From Bacteroidota bacterium (GTDB taxonomy: Bacteria > Bacteroidota > Bacteroidia > Chitinophagales > LD1): DNA of 38,459 nucleotides. Where the stretch lies: the NCBI GenBank assembly GCA_947475165.1, contig CANJLD010000028.1, forward strand, positions 1-38,459, read 5' to 3'. The notes below the pieces were generated by a model. The model had not been told where the DNA came from and ran no database searches. It saw only the letters and a program-made list of their open reading frames with translations. Numbering within the stretch: the first letter of the stretch is position 1; every line of letters begins with the position of its first letter. The position numbers and the translations under genes were made by a program. This document shows, piece by piece, positions 27,760 through 37,312 of the stretch.

Positions 27760-27762
27760 AAT
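27338..27762. repeat. Four tandem 105-bp repeats with inverted ends
   Basis: Units start at 27338, 27443, 27548 and 27653, exactly 105 bp apart. Each begins AATCTCTCGCGGAG (unit 2 CGTGAGG) and units 1-3 end CCTTTGCGMCCTTCGCGAGA; the two ends are inverted relative to each other (16 of 20 identical after complementing). The last unit ends with a better complement (CGCCTCCGCGAACTCCGCGAGA). No CRISPR-type spacers are present. The array fills the 437-bp gap before the M28 peptidase gene. Long open frames on either strand here are products of the repeat. Confidence 0.92.
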
Positions 27763-27769
27763 CTCTACT

Positions 27770-28951
27770 ATGATTGCACTCATTACAGAAATAATTGAAA
27801 AGTTCGGTCCTCGACCAGCAGCAAGCCATGCCGAGAAACATGCACAACTTTTTATGCGCGATAAATGCGCGGAGCTAACAGAGAACGTTCAACTAATGGA
27901 GTTTGAAGAATACCTCAACGCGCGTTTCGGTAAGCTGAAATACTATTGCGCGGTGTTCTTTTTTTCAATGATATTCTACTACTTCTCTATTCCCGATATA
28001 CTGTGGCTTAAGATAACGGCACTGGTGCTATCGCTGGCTAATGTCATTGCCTTTGTGTTAGACTTTATGACCTATACGGTAGTATTCCAAAAATTTCCCG
28101 GTCCGCTGATGACCAGTTGGAATGTGGAAGCTACGCTTGAACCAAAGGGCGAAGTAAAAAGCACGATGATAGTTTCGGGGCATATTGACAGTGTGTTTGA
28201 ATTTAAATGGTGGTATAAACTGGGGCAGTTCGGTTCGCTGCTCACCATTATTGCCGGTGCGGTGATGGTCTTGTTTCCGGTATTCTGCCTGCTGGCGCTG
28301 TTGCTGCCAACCGGTGCATGGAGCTGGTGGGTGTTTATGGGCTTTGTGGTTTTATCTCCATCTACCGTTACTTATTTTAATATGCATGGCAACCATGCGG
28401 TAGATGGTGCGGCTGATAATCTTTCGGGTATTGCCATTTCGTATAACGTTTTTAAAAACTTTGCCGACCCTACGGCTAAAGGCAAATCTGTTTTACAACA
28501 CACGCGCTTAAAGTTTGTGAGTTTCGGCAGCGAGGAAACCGGCCTGAGCGGCTCGTTTAATTATGTGCTGGCAAAAAAGGACGAACTGATAGCCGAAAAC
28601 GCACACCTTATAAACGTTGACGGAGTGCGTTTGCCGGAACATATAAGCCTGGTAAAAACAGAACTGATGAGCGGCACCAAACACAGCACCTTGCTCATAG
28701 ACCGCCTGGAAAAAAGCTTTGCCGCTAAAGACATTCCGCTAAAAACGGTGACCATACCCATTGGCGGAACCGATGCAGTAGCCTTTAACCGCGCGGGTAT
28801 TCCTTCGGTTACTATTATTGGTATTGCCATTGATAAATTAGACCCTACTTACCATACCCGCAGAGATGTAGTAGCCAACATTAATCCGCTGGCGCTGGAA
28901 AATACAAAGAATGGTGTAGTGGAGTTTTTGAAAAGATGGGACGAGGAATGA
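27770..28951 (+). CDS. M28 family membrane metallopeptidase
   Basis: Predicted di-zinc aminopeptidase of 393 residues. The ligand set is complete: H138 (SGHIDS), D216 (GAADNLSG), E255/E256 (GSEETG), D284 (NVDG) and H362 (YHTRRD). Four hydrophobic segments, two at about 57-104 and two at about 155-196, interrupt the peptidase domain, so it is membrane-embedded. An HTRRD ending and the GGTDAVAFNRAGIP line are typical. The start at 27770 follows the repeat array by only 7 bp, so its promoter must lie in or before the array, or the element has inserted between promoter and gene. The substrate is unknown. Confidence 0.85.
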   Translation: MIALITEIIEKFGPRPAASHAEKHAQLFMRDKCAELTENVQLMEFEEYLNARFGKLKYYCAVFFFSMIFYYFSIPDILWLKITALVLSLANVIAFVLDFMTYTVVFQKFPGPLMTSWNVEATLEPKGEVKSTMIVSGHIDSVFEFKWWYKLGQFGSLLTIIAGAVMVLFPVFCLLALLLPTGAWSWWVFMGFVVLSPSTVTYFNMHGNHAVDGAADNLSGIAISYNVFKNFADPTAKGKSVLQHTRLKFVSFGSEETGLSGSFNYVLAKKDELIAENAHLINVDGVRLPEHISLVKTELMSGTKHSTLLIDRLEKSFAAKDIPLKTVTIPIGGTDAVAFNRAGIPSVTIIGIAIDKLDPTYHTRRDVVANINPLALENTKNGVVEFLKRWDEE

Positions 28952-28984
28952 TAATTAATAATTAGAAATTATAAATCAACGCTT

Positions 28985-29578
28985 ATGCAACCCATAAATT
29001 ACACTTTCGATAAGAGGCGGTTTGAAACTTTTTTTGATGGCATTGTGGCTATCATCCTAACCATTCTGGTGCTGGAATTAAAACTGCCCGAAACAGAACA
29101 TACCGAAAACCTGAGCACACAACAACAACTGGTTTGCCTTATCCCTATGTTTGTGAGTTACTTTGGTTCGTTTCTATTGATTGTAGGTATCTGGCTCGAC
29201 CATCATGTTCTATTCCTGAACTTACAAAAGCTCACCAAACCTTATGTGCTGCTGAACATGCTTTTCATTTTTTCGCTTTCGGTGGTGCCTTTTACTACGG
29301 CTTTTGCCGGCAACCATTACCACGATAGTTTTGCGGTGGCTCTGCTGTTTGTCAATTACTTTGTCATGAATTTTCTTTTCGGTATGCTTTATGCGTATGG
29401 GTGGAAAAACAAGCTGATAAACAGAGAATTTCTTGACGATAATAAAGGCACCGCCATTTATTCCTTCGTGGGCGTAGCCGGTTTGGCATTAGCTATTCCG
29501 CTGGCTTATTTTAATACCTATTTATCGTTTGCCTTAGGCATTGCTATTTTTTTAGGGCATTTGATGAAGAAGAAATAA
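28985..29578 (+). CDS. TMEM175-family (DUF1211) membrane protein
   Basis: A 197-residue integral membrane protein with about five to six helices. Its first helix carries RFETFFDGIVAIILTILVLEL near residues 12-32, close to the RxxxFSD signature of the TMEM175 potassium-channel family; here the serine is F. The rest (LIVGIWLDHHVLF near 60, SLSVVPFTTAFAG near 98) also fits. In bacteria these proteins are potassium channels in a few tested cases; ion selectivity here is not known. It lies 33 bp after the M28 gene and may share its transcript. Confidence 0.82.
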   Translation: MQPINYTFDKRRFETFFDGIVAIILTILVLELKLPETEHTENLSTQQQLVCLIPMFVSYFGSFLLIVGIWLDHHVLFLNLQKLTKPYVLLNMLFIFSLSVVPFTTAFAGNHYHDSFAVALLFVNYFVMNFLFGMLYAYGWKNKLINREFLDDNKGTAIYSFVGVAGLALAIPLAYFNTYLSFALGIAIFLGHLMKKK

Positions 29579-29633
29579 ACCAGGTTATGCCGAATACGCC
29601 AGAAAGGTTTCGGCTTTAGTGCCGTGGTTCAGG

Positions 29634-29669
29634 AAATAAAAAAAGGAGAACACGCACCGGTTCTCCTTT
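29634..29669 (-). terminator. katG intrinsic terminator
   Basis: Ten-bp stem AAAGGAGAAC (29642-29651) with complement at 29660-29669 and an 8-nt loop. On the minus strand it is followed by TTTTTTT, 25 bp after the katG stop. Confidence 0.87.
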
Positions 29670-29693
29670 CATTCTGTTTACTATAGCGTATAA

Positions 29694-31913
<2,220 letters not shown>

Positions 31914-32108
31914 TTATTGTTGGTGATGGTAAATTTATAACCGTTGATATTTGCTTTTTTAGTTATACTGACAATTATAAATAATTAAAGGAAGATAATA
32001 AAAGGCATAGCCGTTCTTCTTTGGGCAAGTTAGTAAGTTGCCCGGCTTTGGCTGCATTTTTTTAGTTTAACAGCCGGCAGGTTGCGCGGCTTACTGCCGT
32101 AAATTAAA

Positions 32109-32137
32109 AAATGGCACACCTTGCGGTTGCGCCATTT
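32109..32137 (-). terminator. Terminator of the fibronectin-type gene
   Basis: Stem AAATGGC (32109-32115) / GCCATTT (32131-32137). On the minus strand TTTTTTAATTT follows. It lies 26 bp after the stop of the gene at 32163. Confidence 0.7.
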
Positions 32138-32162
32138 CTGTTTAGCAGTACGCCTTTACTGT

Positions 32163-32810
32163 TTAGCTCGGGCGACCACCGGCTGTGTCGCTCCAGGGGC
32201 TTGCACCAGCCGCATTAACTGCCGTTACACGGAAATAATACATCTGACCGGAGTTAAGGTCCTCTATCACCACTTTGGCTTTTGTTGACTGCGCAACTAT
32301 CTGCCAGTTGTTCAGTGTAGGGTCGGCAGTCATTTCAATAGTATACACATCTTTCTTCTTTACCGCTTTCCAGGTAAGCTTTAATTGTTTCTCAAAGCCG
32401 TTGGGTTTTGCCAGTAAATTTTCAGGTGCCGGTAAAAGCACAGGATTTGTGCGCGGGTTACGAACCTCAAAACCGCTGCTCAAAATTACGGCTGTGTTGC
32501 CGTTGGCAATTGCCTCTACATACAACTGCTCTAATTTTAAACTGGCAGATAAAGTTTGCAGGGCGGCATTGCGCAAATCGGTGTTAAGCTTACTGCCATC
32601 CATAGCTGCCTCGGCATCTTCCAGCGCATCGGTTTGGGTGGTAAGTGTGGCCAGCGAGGGCGATGGTGTTCCAAAAGATGCGTTACCGGTCATCATGCTG
32701 ATAATTCTGCGAGCCTTAATTATTTTAACAGGCACGCTGGTATTGCTAAACCCAAGTTTTACCAGAAACATTATAAAAAGTTCTCTGGCAGTTTGTAATT
32801 TACGTTTCAT
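32163..32810 (-). CDS. Fibronectin type III domain protein
   Basis: A 215-residue protein from ATG 32810 (MKRKLQTARELFIMFL). The open frame extends to 32849 but that start lacks support. The N-terminal half is helical (DALEDAEAAMDGSKLNTDLR near 75, SLKLEQLYVEAIANG near 100). A fibronectin type III domain lies at about 125-215 with KLTWKAVKKKDVYTIEM, VVIEDLNSGQMYYFRVTAV and ASPWSDTAGG. No clear signal peptide. The combination of a helical part and a single FN3 domain is common in Bacteroidota proteins of unknown function; the broken gene at 3808-4476 has a similar ending and may be a distant relative. Confidence 0.75.
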   Translation of the reverse strand: MKRKLQTARELFIMFLVKLGFSNTSVPVKIIKARRIISMMTGNASFGTPSPSLATLTTQTDALEDAEAAMDGSKLNTDLRNAALQTLSASLKLEQLYVEAIANGNTAVILSSGFEVRNPRTNPVLLPAPENLLAKPNGFEKQLKLTWKAVKKKDVYTIEMTADPTLNNWQIVAQSTKAKVVIEDLNSGQMYYFRVTAVNAAGASPWSDTAGGRPS

Positions 32811-33028
32811 ACTTTTTAGTTTTTGTTTTGTTATAAAATAAGATACCACACAGAAGGGCGCTTATCGGCAAAACGTCTTTTGCTTTAATTGCCTCGGGCT
32901 ATGTTTTTTCCTAAACGGACACAAGCTTAAACTTGTTACATGTTAAAAAGGCAGCGAACTCAAAACCTCCTAATTTACAAGGGTTTATTGCATTAAAAAA
33001 ATTTCATTATCAAAGCAGCTTTGCTGAA

Positions 33029-33063
33029 ATATGCTTTAATAACCGTTGATTATTAAAGCATAT
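33029..33063. repeat. 14-bp perfect AT-rich hairpin
   Basis: ATATGCTTTAATAA (33029-33042), loop CCGTTGA, and its perfect complement (33050-33063). The right arm overlaps the first 21-bp unit of the adjacent array. A smaller palindrome CAAAGC-A-GCTTTG lies at 33011-33023. The rest of 32811-33028 shows only AT-rich leader sequence of the fibronectin-type gene. Confidence 0.8.
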
Positions 33064-33280
33064 TCATGGATTATTAAGTAATACCCGAAGGTTATTAAGT
33101 AATATTCAAAGAATATTAGATAAGATTCGAAGATTATTAAGTAAGATTCGAGGGTTATTAAGTAAGATTCGAAGATTATTAGATAAGAATCGAGGATTAT
33201 CAAGTAATAGTTTAAGATTATTAAGTAATATTCATAGGATATGAAGTAATATCCGGTGGTTATTAAACAAGAAACGAGGA
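33050..33280. repeat. Eleven direct 21-bp repeats upstream of the recombinase
   Basis: Units begin at 33050, 33071, 33092, 33113, 33134, 33155, 33176, 33197, 33218, 33239 and 33260. The conserved core is TTATTAAGTAA, followed by a less conserved GATTCGARG. The period is exactly 21 bp, two turns of the helix, so every TTATTAA box lies on the same face. The array is 97 bp before the recombinase ATG. It has no spacers and no long spaced repeats, so it is not CRISPR. Iteron-like protein binding or DNA curvature is plausible. Confidence 0.93.
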
Positions 33281-33377
33281 ACCTAAGGCAGGAAACAGTA
33301 ACCCTTATCTGCAAACCCCCGAAAGGTCAAAGCCCTTTAATGGTTGTAGGTTATTCCGGCAACTGTATATTAGAGGT

Positions 33378-34454
33378 ATGAAATGGAAAGCCGAACCCAT
33401 TATTTATAAAGGTGATGCCCGCATTGCGCTGCACTTTGATTACAGCAAAGAAGCTAATGAGCGCGTGCGCAAACTAACGGGTGTAAAATGGAGCAACACC
33501 TTAAAGGTTTGGCATGTGCCCGATAATGATGTTTACCGCAAACAGTTTAAACTACCGGAACGCAACCTTACCGCACAGCACTTAGCCATTAAAAAAGAAA
33601 GCCTCATCCGGTTACCGGTGGTTGAACAGAACCGGTTGCTTGAATTTGAAAATTTATTACGCGTAAAAAAATACAGCGAAAGCACGTTGCGCGCCTACCG
33701 CAGCGAGTTTATTATTTTTCAAAAAATTGCAAGCTCCCGAATAGAAATAGACAGCCTTACCAGCGAACAACTAAGTGCCTACTTGCTTTACCTGATACAA
33801 AAACGAAACTATGGCGAAAGCCAACTGAACATGGCGGTGAGTGTGCTTAAATTTTATTACGAAAAGGTAAGTAAAAAGCCACGCCTTAATTTCGTTATGC
33901 CTCGCCCAAGAAAAAAACGTGTGCTGCCAAAAGTAATAGCCAAAGAAACCGTAGTTAAACTGCTGAACGCCCCCGATAACAAAAAGCACAAAACCATGCT
34001 TATGTGTGCTTATGCAGCGGGGCTGCGCGTAAGCGAGGTAGCCGCACTAAAACTTACACATATAGACAGCAAGCGAATGACCATACGCATAGAACAAAGC
34101 AAAGGCAAAAAAGACCGTTACGTGATGTTAAGCGAAAAACTATTGATTCAACTCCGCTCCTATTTTAAGGAATATAAACCCAAAGAGTATTTGTTTGAAG
34201 GGCAATATGGCGGAGCCATAACCACACGCACCATTCAAAAGGTGTTTACCAATGCTAAACTAAAAGCGGGTATAAAACAGGAGGTAGGCATACACAGCTT
34301 GCGCCATAGTTTTGCCACCCACTTGCACGAAAGCGGCATAGACATTAAATACATAGGCGACCTGCTGGGGCATAAGGATATAAAAACCACCAACATTTAT
34401 ACGCACGTAAGCAAACGCGAAATAGGAAAAATAAGAAGCCCGCTTGATGAATGA
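33378..34454 (+). CDS. Tyrosine recombinase of an integron-like array (Xer-type)
   Basis: Site-specific recombinase, 358 residues, predicted to insert and excise the downstream cassettes. Residues 1-80 form an extra N-terminal domain typical of Bacteroidota integrases. A SAM-like core-binding domain lies at about 85-165 and the catalytic domain at about 180-350. All six catalytic residues are present: R217 (AAGLRVSEV), K242 (SKGKKDR), H306 and R309 (HSLRHSFATH), H332 (LLGHKD) and Y341 (TNIYTHV). The end YTHVSKREIGKIRSPLDE resembles integron integrases. The K-to-H distance is 64 residues, near that of XerD (72) and far from IntI1 (106), so the IntI-specific insertion is missing. It reads towards the cassettes, opposite to the classical layout. 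Its stop is 106 bp before the attI-like core. Confidence 0.88.
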   Translation: MKWKAEPIIYKGDARIALHFDYSKEANERVRKLTGVKWSNTLKVWHVPDNDVYRKQFKLPERNLTAQHLAIKKESLIRLPVVEQNRLLEFENLLRVKKYSESTLRAYRSEFIIFQKIASSRIEIDSLTSEQLSAYLLYLIQKRNYGESQLNMAVSVLKFYYEKVSKKPRLNFVMPRPRKKRVLPKVIAKETVVKLLNAPDNKKHKTMLMCAYAAGLRVSEVAALKLTHIDSKRMTIRIEQSKGKKDRYVMLSEKLLIQLRSYFKEYKPKEYLFEGQYGGAITTRTIQKVFTNAKLKAGIKQEVGIHSLRHSFATHLHESGIDIKYIGDLLGHKDIKTTNIYTHVSKREIGKIRSPLDE

Positions 34455-34456
34455 CC

Positions 34457-34509
34457 AGAGGTTCGTATTTTGTACTGAAAACAATTTTCAGTACAAAATG
34501 CGAACCTCT
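34457..34509. repeat. 25-bp inverted repeat between recombinase and first cassette
   Basis: Arms 34457-34481 and 34485-34509 are complementary at 24 of 25 positions (the exception is a G-T pair) with a CAA loop. Part of the arm, AGGTTCGTAT, recurs as a direct copy at 34542-34551 beside the first cassette edge. It could be the terminator of the recombinase gene or a recombinase/attI binding structure. Confidence 0.85.
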
Positions 34510-34559
34510 AATGTTTTGAAAATGAAATAGTTTAATAATTTAGGTTCGTATATTTATAA

Positions 34560-34566
34560 GTTAGCG
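34560..34566 (+). other. attI-like core site / left end of cassette 1
   Basis: GTTAGCG fits the GTTRRRY core (the last base is G), with cutting expected between 34560 and 34561. Its exact complement CGCTAAC occurs at 37181-37187 at the other end of the cassette. Confidence 0.7.
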
Positions 34567-34574
34567 GTCATGCT

Positions 34575-34604
34575 ATTGGAGAACGTAGAAATAACATAAA
34601 TTTG
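34575..34604 (+). promoter_or_regulatory. Cassette-borne promoter
   Basis: ATTG (34575-34578), 18 bp, then TAAATTTG (34597-34604), an exact TAnnTTTG -7 box. It lies inside the cassette, 15 bp past its left end and just before the ATG at 34620. Confidence 0.6.
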
Positions 34605-34619
34605 AAACATAAATAAAAT

Positions 34620-35720
34620 ATGGCAATAATAGACGTTGTAAAATATCAAGCAAACGACAAAGAGTTTGTTTACAAGTTTCCATCCGAAGATTTAAGGTTC
34701 GGGACACAACTTGTTGTAAGTATTTCTCAAACTGCATTTTTTGTTAAAGGTGGGAAAATATTTGACCAATATGAAAGTGGAACTCACACTTTAAAAAGCG
34801 AAAATATTCCTCTGCTTAATAAAATTATTAATTTGCCTTTTGGCAGTTCTTCACCTTTTCAAGCAGAGGTTTGGTTTGTTAATCTAATTTCAAAAATGGA
34901 TGTGAAATGGGGAACTGCTACTCCAATTCAACTTGAAGACCCAAAATACGGTGTTATTGTTCCCGTAAGAGCATACGGTCAGTATGGTTTTAAAATTAGT
35001 AACGCACGACTATTTTTAGAAACACTTGTAGGTAACATGACTGTGTTTTCATCTGATAAAGTGAGTGATTATTTTAAAGGAAAAGTTCTTTCTTCACTAA
35101 CAAGTCTTATTTCATCCAAGTTGATAAAGGAAAATGTTTCGATACTTGAAATAAATGCTTTGTTAGACGAAATGTCTGATTTTGCTCTCAATAAATTAAA
35201 TTCTGACTTCAATAAATTTGGTATTGAGTTAATCAATTTTAATTTTATCTCTATCAATGTGCCTGAAGAAGACCCTAGCATTGTAAAGCTAAAAGAAGCA
35301 AAAGACCTAGCTGCTAAAGTTAGAATTATAGGTAGAGATATGTATCAAATGGACAGAAGTTTTGATGTTCTTGATAAAGCGGCACAAAATGAAGGCGGCG
35401 CAGTTGGTAATTTAATGGGTGCTGGCATTGGCTTAGGCGTTGGTCTTGGTGCAGGCAATCAAATGGGGAACGTAGCAAGTAACATAAATACAAATACTCC
35501 ACCACCTCCACCGCCTTTATTAGAATTCTTCATTTTGCTGAATAATCAGCAAAATGGCCCTTTCAATTTAAACAAACTGAAAGAGTTAATAATCAGTGGA
35601 ACAATGAACAAGGACACTTTAGTTTGGAAAACAGGAATGGCAAATTGGGGAAACGCTGGTAATCAAATTGAATTAGTAAGTTTATTTAATTCAACTCCAC
35701 CACCTCCACCCACAAAATAA
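34620..35720 (+). CDS. SPFH-domain protein with C-terminal GYF_2-like domain
   Basis: A 366-residue protein, first gene of cassette 1. An SPFH/band-7-like domain of the YdjI or virion-core-protein type covers about 1-240 (VVSISQTAFFVKGGKIFDQYE near 30, VPVRAYGQYGFKISN near 122, FGIELINFNFISINVPEED near 200). A glycine-rich hydrophobic stretch lies at about 260-285, a proline run near 300, and a GYF_2-like domain (DUF4339 type) at about 305-350 with NGPFNLNKLKEL and WKTGMANW. It ends in another proline run. Such proteins assemble rings or membrane platforms; GYF domains bind proline-rich partners, perhaps its own tails. The gene has a good promoter within the cassette. Its role is unknown; an anti-phage or membrane-stress system is a guess from the mobile context. 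Confidence 0.8.
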   Translation: MAIIDVVKYQANDKEFVYKFPSEDLRFGTQLVVSISQTAFFVKGGKIFDQYESGTHTLKSENIPLLNKIINLPFGSSSPFQAEVWFVNLISKMDVKWGTATPIQLEDPKYGVIVPVRAYGQYGFKISNARLFLETLVGNMTVFSSDKVSDYFKGKVLSSLTSLISSKLIKENVSILEINALLDEMSDFALNKLNSDFNKFGIELINFNFISINVPEEDPSIVKLKEAKDLAAKVRIIGRDMYQMDRSFDVLDKAAQNEGGAVGNLMGAGIGLGVGLGAGNQMGNVASNINTNTPPPPPPLLEFFILLNNQQNGPFNLNKLKELIISGTMNKDTLVWKTGMANWGNAGNQIELVSLFNSTPPPPPTK

Positions 35721-35730
35721 AATATTCAAA

Positions 35731-36072
35731 ATGAAAAACATATACATTATAATTGGCGTAGTGGCAGTTTTGACTAATTCCTTATTTGGAATAATATTTA
35801 AAACTTATGAAACATTTAATTGGCTTACTGCTGACTTAGTGATCATCATAAATGTTTTGCTTTTACAAATGCTATCTCATTCGAGAATTAGCGATGGATT
35901 TAAAGTCGCATTAAATTTTATTTTTCCTGTTGTGGGTTTTGTTACATTCATTTTTTCAATAAAATTAGAAAACAAATTGGAAAACAATATTTTATTGACA
36001 AGTATAATTATTCTACTCTCAATCCAGATAATTCTATTAATAGTAACTAACGCTTTAAAAATGAATAAATAA
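35731..36072 (+). CDS. Small four-helix membrane protein
   Basis: A 113-residue protein made almost entirely of four predicted membrane helices: about 3-22 (IYIIIGVVAVLTNSLFGIIF), 34-52, 68-86 and 91-108. There are no charged catalytic motifs. It begins 10 bp after the SPFH gene and its TAA overlaps the next ATG (AATAATGAA, sharing one base), so it is in a tightly coupled operon. It may anchor the SPFH and zinc-ribbon proteins in the membrane; this is inferred from the operon. Family not recognised. Confidence 0.72.
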   Translation: MKNIYIIIGVVAVLTNSLFGIIFKTYETFNWLTADLVIIINVLLLQMLSHSRISDGFKVALNFIFPVVGFVTFIFSIKLENKLENNILLTSIIILLSIQIILLIVTNALKMNK

Positions 36073-36575
36073 TGAAAGTATTAAATTGTGCAAACTGTGG
36101 GGCAAACTTAAAATTTAACTCAGGAGATCCAGTTACAATCTGTGGATTTTGTGACAGTGTTAACATTTTAGAAAATATAAAATTAAAAATTGAGCAACCT
36201 TTAAGTTCGAGTAATGATGGACCTCCAAATTTTATTGAAGATTTAAAACCGCGGATACTTCTGCCTCAATTATCATATCGTGCGAAATTCCGACAGGGTG
36301 AATACATTGGGATATTAGGTAAATTTTTAATTTCAAATACAGAAATATTTTTCAAACCAGGAAAATTTAATTGGGGAGATTTATCTGATAAATATATGAA
36401 AATTGTTAATATAAATAATATGTCTATTAAAAAATTAGGTTTAGCCACACAATTAACTATTACTGATATTAACGGTAAAGAAATGAGAATAGTTCATTCG
36501 TTTCTAGATTTTACAAATATTAAATTGAATGAGGTGGTTTCTGAAATTAACATAAGAAAAAATAATCTAGTTTAA
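36072..36575 (+). CDS. Zinc-ribbon protein with PH-like region
   Basis: A 167-residue protein with an N-terminal zinc ribbon formed by C6, C9, C24 and C27 (NCANCG and CGFCDS). A linker follows, then a region at about 65-160 of alternating strands with RQGEYIGILGKFLISNTEIF and KFNWGDLSDKYMKIVNI, reminiscent of GRAM/PH-like membrane-binding domains; this second assignment is weak. It overlaps the upstream stop by one base. A 50-residue Lys-rich gene follows after 11 bp. The pairing with an SPFH protein suggests a shared membrane-linked role. Confidence 0.7.
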   Translation: MKVLNCANCGANLKFNSGDPVTICGFCDSVNILENIKLKIEQPLSSSNDGPPNFIEDLKPRILLPQLSYRAKFRQGEYIGILGKFLISNTEIFFKPGKFNWGDLSDKYMKIVNINNMSIKKLGLATQLTITDINGKEMRIVHSFLDFTNIKLNEVVSEINIRKNNLV

Positions 36576-36586
36576 AAAAAATAAAA

Positions 36587-36739
36587 ATGGCAAAATCAAA
36601 CGATGGTTTAATTAACCCAAACAATCCAAAAAAATCTGATGAATTAATAAATCCAAATAAGAAGAAATCAAACGATGATATTATTCCACCTGAGAAAAAG
36701 AAAAGTGACGACAAATCAATCCAACCTAAAAAGAAATGA
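36587..36739 (+). CDS. Lys-rich 50-residue peptide
   Basis: A short gene that begins MAKSNDGLINPNNPKKSD. The peptide repeats a pattern of K-S-[ND]-D followed by I-[NP]-P, ends PKKK and is probably disordered. Its TGA at 36737-36739 overlaps the ATG of the acetyltransferase (ATGA), which supports real translation. An A-rich leader (TTTAAAAAAAATAAAA) precedes it. The many lysines make it a possible acetylation substrate of the next protein; this is a guess from position and composition only. Confidence 0.6.
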   Translation: MAKSNDGLINPNNPKKSDELINPNKKKSNDDIIPPEKKKSDDKSIQPKKK

Positions 36740-37146
36740 TGAGTTATACGATTTCAATTTGTGCAAATAATTCTGAAATATCTGAACTACAGAATTATTA
36801 CTCTTCATTTTCCAATTCAATGACAAATAATTTAAATTTTAATTTTTCAGAAGGCAAATATTACAAGGTATTACTTGACGACAAATTAATTGGCTTTGCG
36901 AGTGTGGTTGACGAAGATTATTCTTTTGTAGATTTGAAAAGATATATAGATCCAGAACATAGAAATAAAGGTGTTAGTGGAGCTTTATTAGAATTTATTA
37001 TTCAAGACGCAAAAACATTAAACAAAACAAGACTAACAGGTTCTTTTTTAGGAGACAATGAAAATGTGGTGAATTTCTTTATATCTAAAGGCTTTAAAGT
37101 AGCAACTGGAAAGACTTTTTCTATGGTTATATTATCTCTTAAATGA
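36736..37146 (+). CDS. GNAT-family N-acetyltransferase
   Basis: A 136-residue acetyl-CoA-dependent acetyltransferase. Motif A is visible as DPEHRNKGVSGALLEFII near residues 75-92 (R-x-x-G-x-x-G/A type), preceded by FASVVDEDYSFVDLKRYI, and motif B-like NVVNFFISKGFKVATG near 112-127. Two ATGs in tandem (36736, 36739) are possible starts; the first overlaps the stop of the Lys-rich peptide. It is the last gene of cassette 1; its stop is 35 bp before the attC-like R'' box. The acceptor is unknown, with the upstream peptide as the nearest candidate. Confidence 0.8.
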   Translation: MMSYTISICANNSEISELQNYYSSFSNSMTNNLNFNFSEGKYYKVLLDDKLIGFASVVDEDYSFVDLKRYIDPEHRNKGVSGALLEFIIQDAKTLNKTRLTGSFLGDNENVVNFFISKGFKVATGKTFSMVILSLK

Positions 37147-37180
37147 CAGTTGAAGCATTGACACTAAAGAAAGCACGAAC

Positions 37181-37312
37181 CGCTAACAGCACATTGGCAA
37201 TAGGCGGGGTTTCGTCTCCGCTTGACAGTTTTGTGGTAGCCGAAAATTCAGTTCTCCGAACTAACTTCTGTGCTGAAAAGCCCGCCCATCGCCAATCTGC
37301 AAAACGTTATGC
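37181..37312 (+). other. attC-like recombination site 1 (132 bp)
   Basis: R'' box CGCTAAC (37181-37187) and R' box GTTATGC (37306-37312) flank an imperfect inverted repeat. L-type boxes are ATTGGC (37192-37197) and GCCAAT (37291-37296), and inner arms AGGCGGG and CCCGCC are present. The bottom strand should fold as a long hairpin. It is mostly identical to site 2 and has exactly the same length. Confidence 0.8.

Larger units (their letters stand above)
34561..37306 (+). mobile_element. Gene cassette 1 (2746 bp, five genes)
   Basis: Bounded by the core at 34560 and the attC-like site at 37181-37312. The first eight bases after the cut and the R'' box are complementary (GTTAGCGG against CCGCTAAC), as expected for a cassette that can circularise. 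It carries a promoter and five closely spaced genes with AT-rich codon use unlike the host genes. Most known cassettes carry one gene, so this is unusually large. Confidence 0.75.

Noticed and set aside
27338-27762. CRISPR array or a repetitive protein gene on either strand
   Set aside because: The 105-bp units are identical along their whole length with no spacers, and the open frames there (for example on the minus strand across 27233-27847) only exist because 105 is a multiple of three.
33050-33280. CRISPR array
   Set aside because: The repeats are directly joined 21-bp units with no unique spacers and no cas genes nearby.
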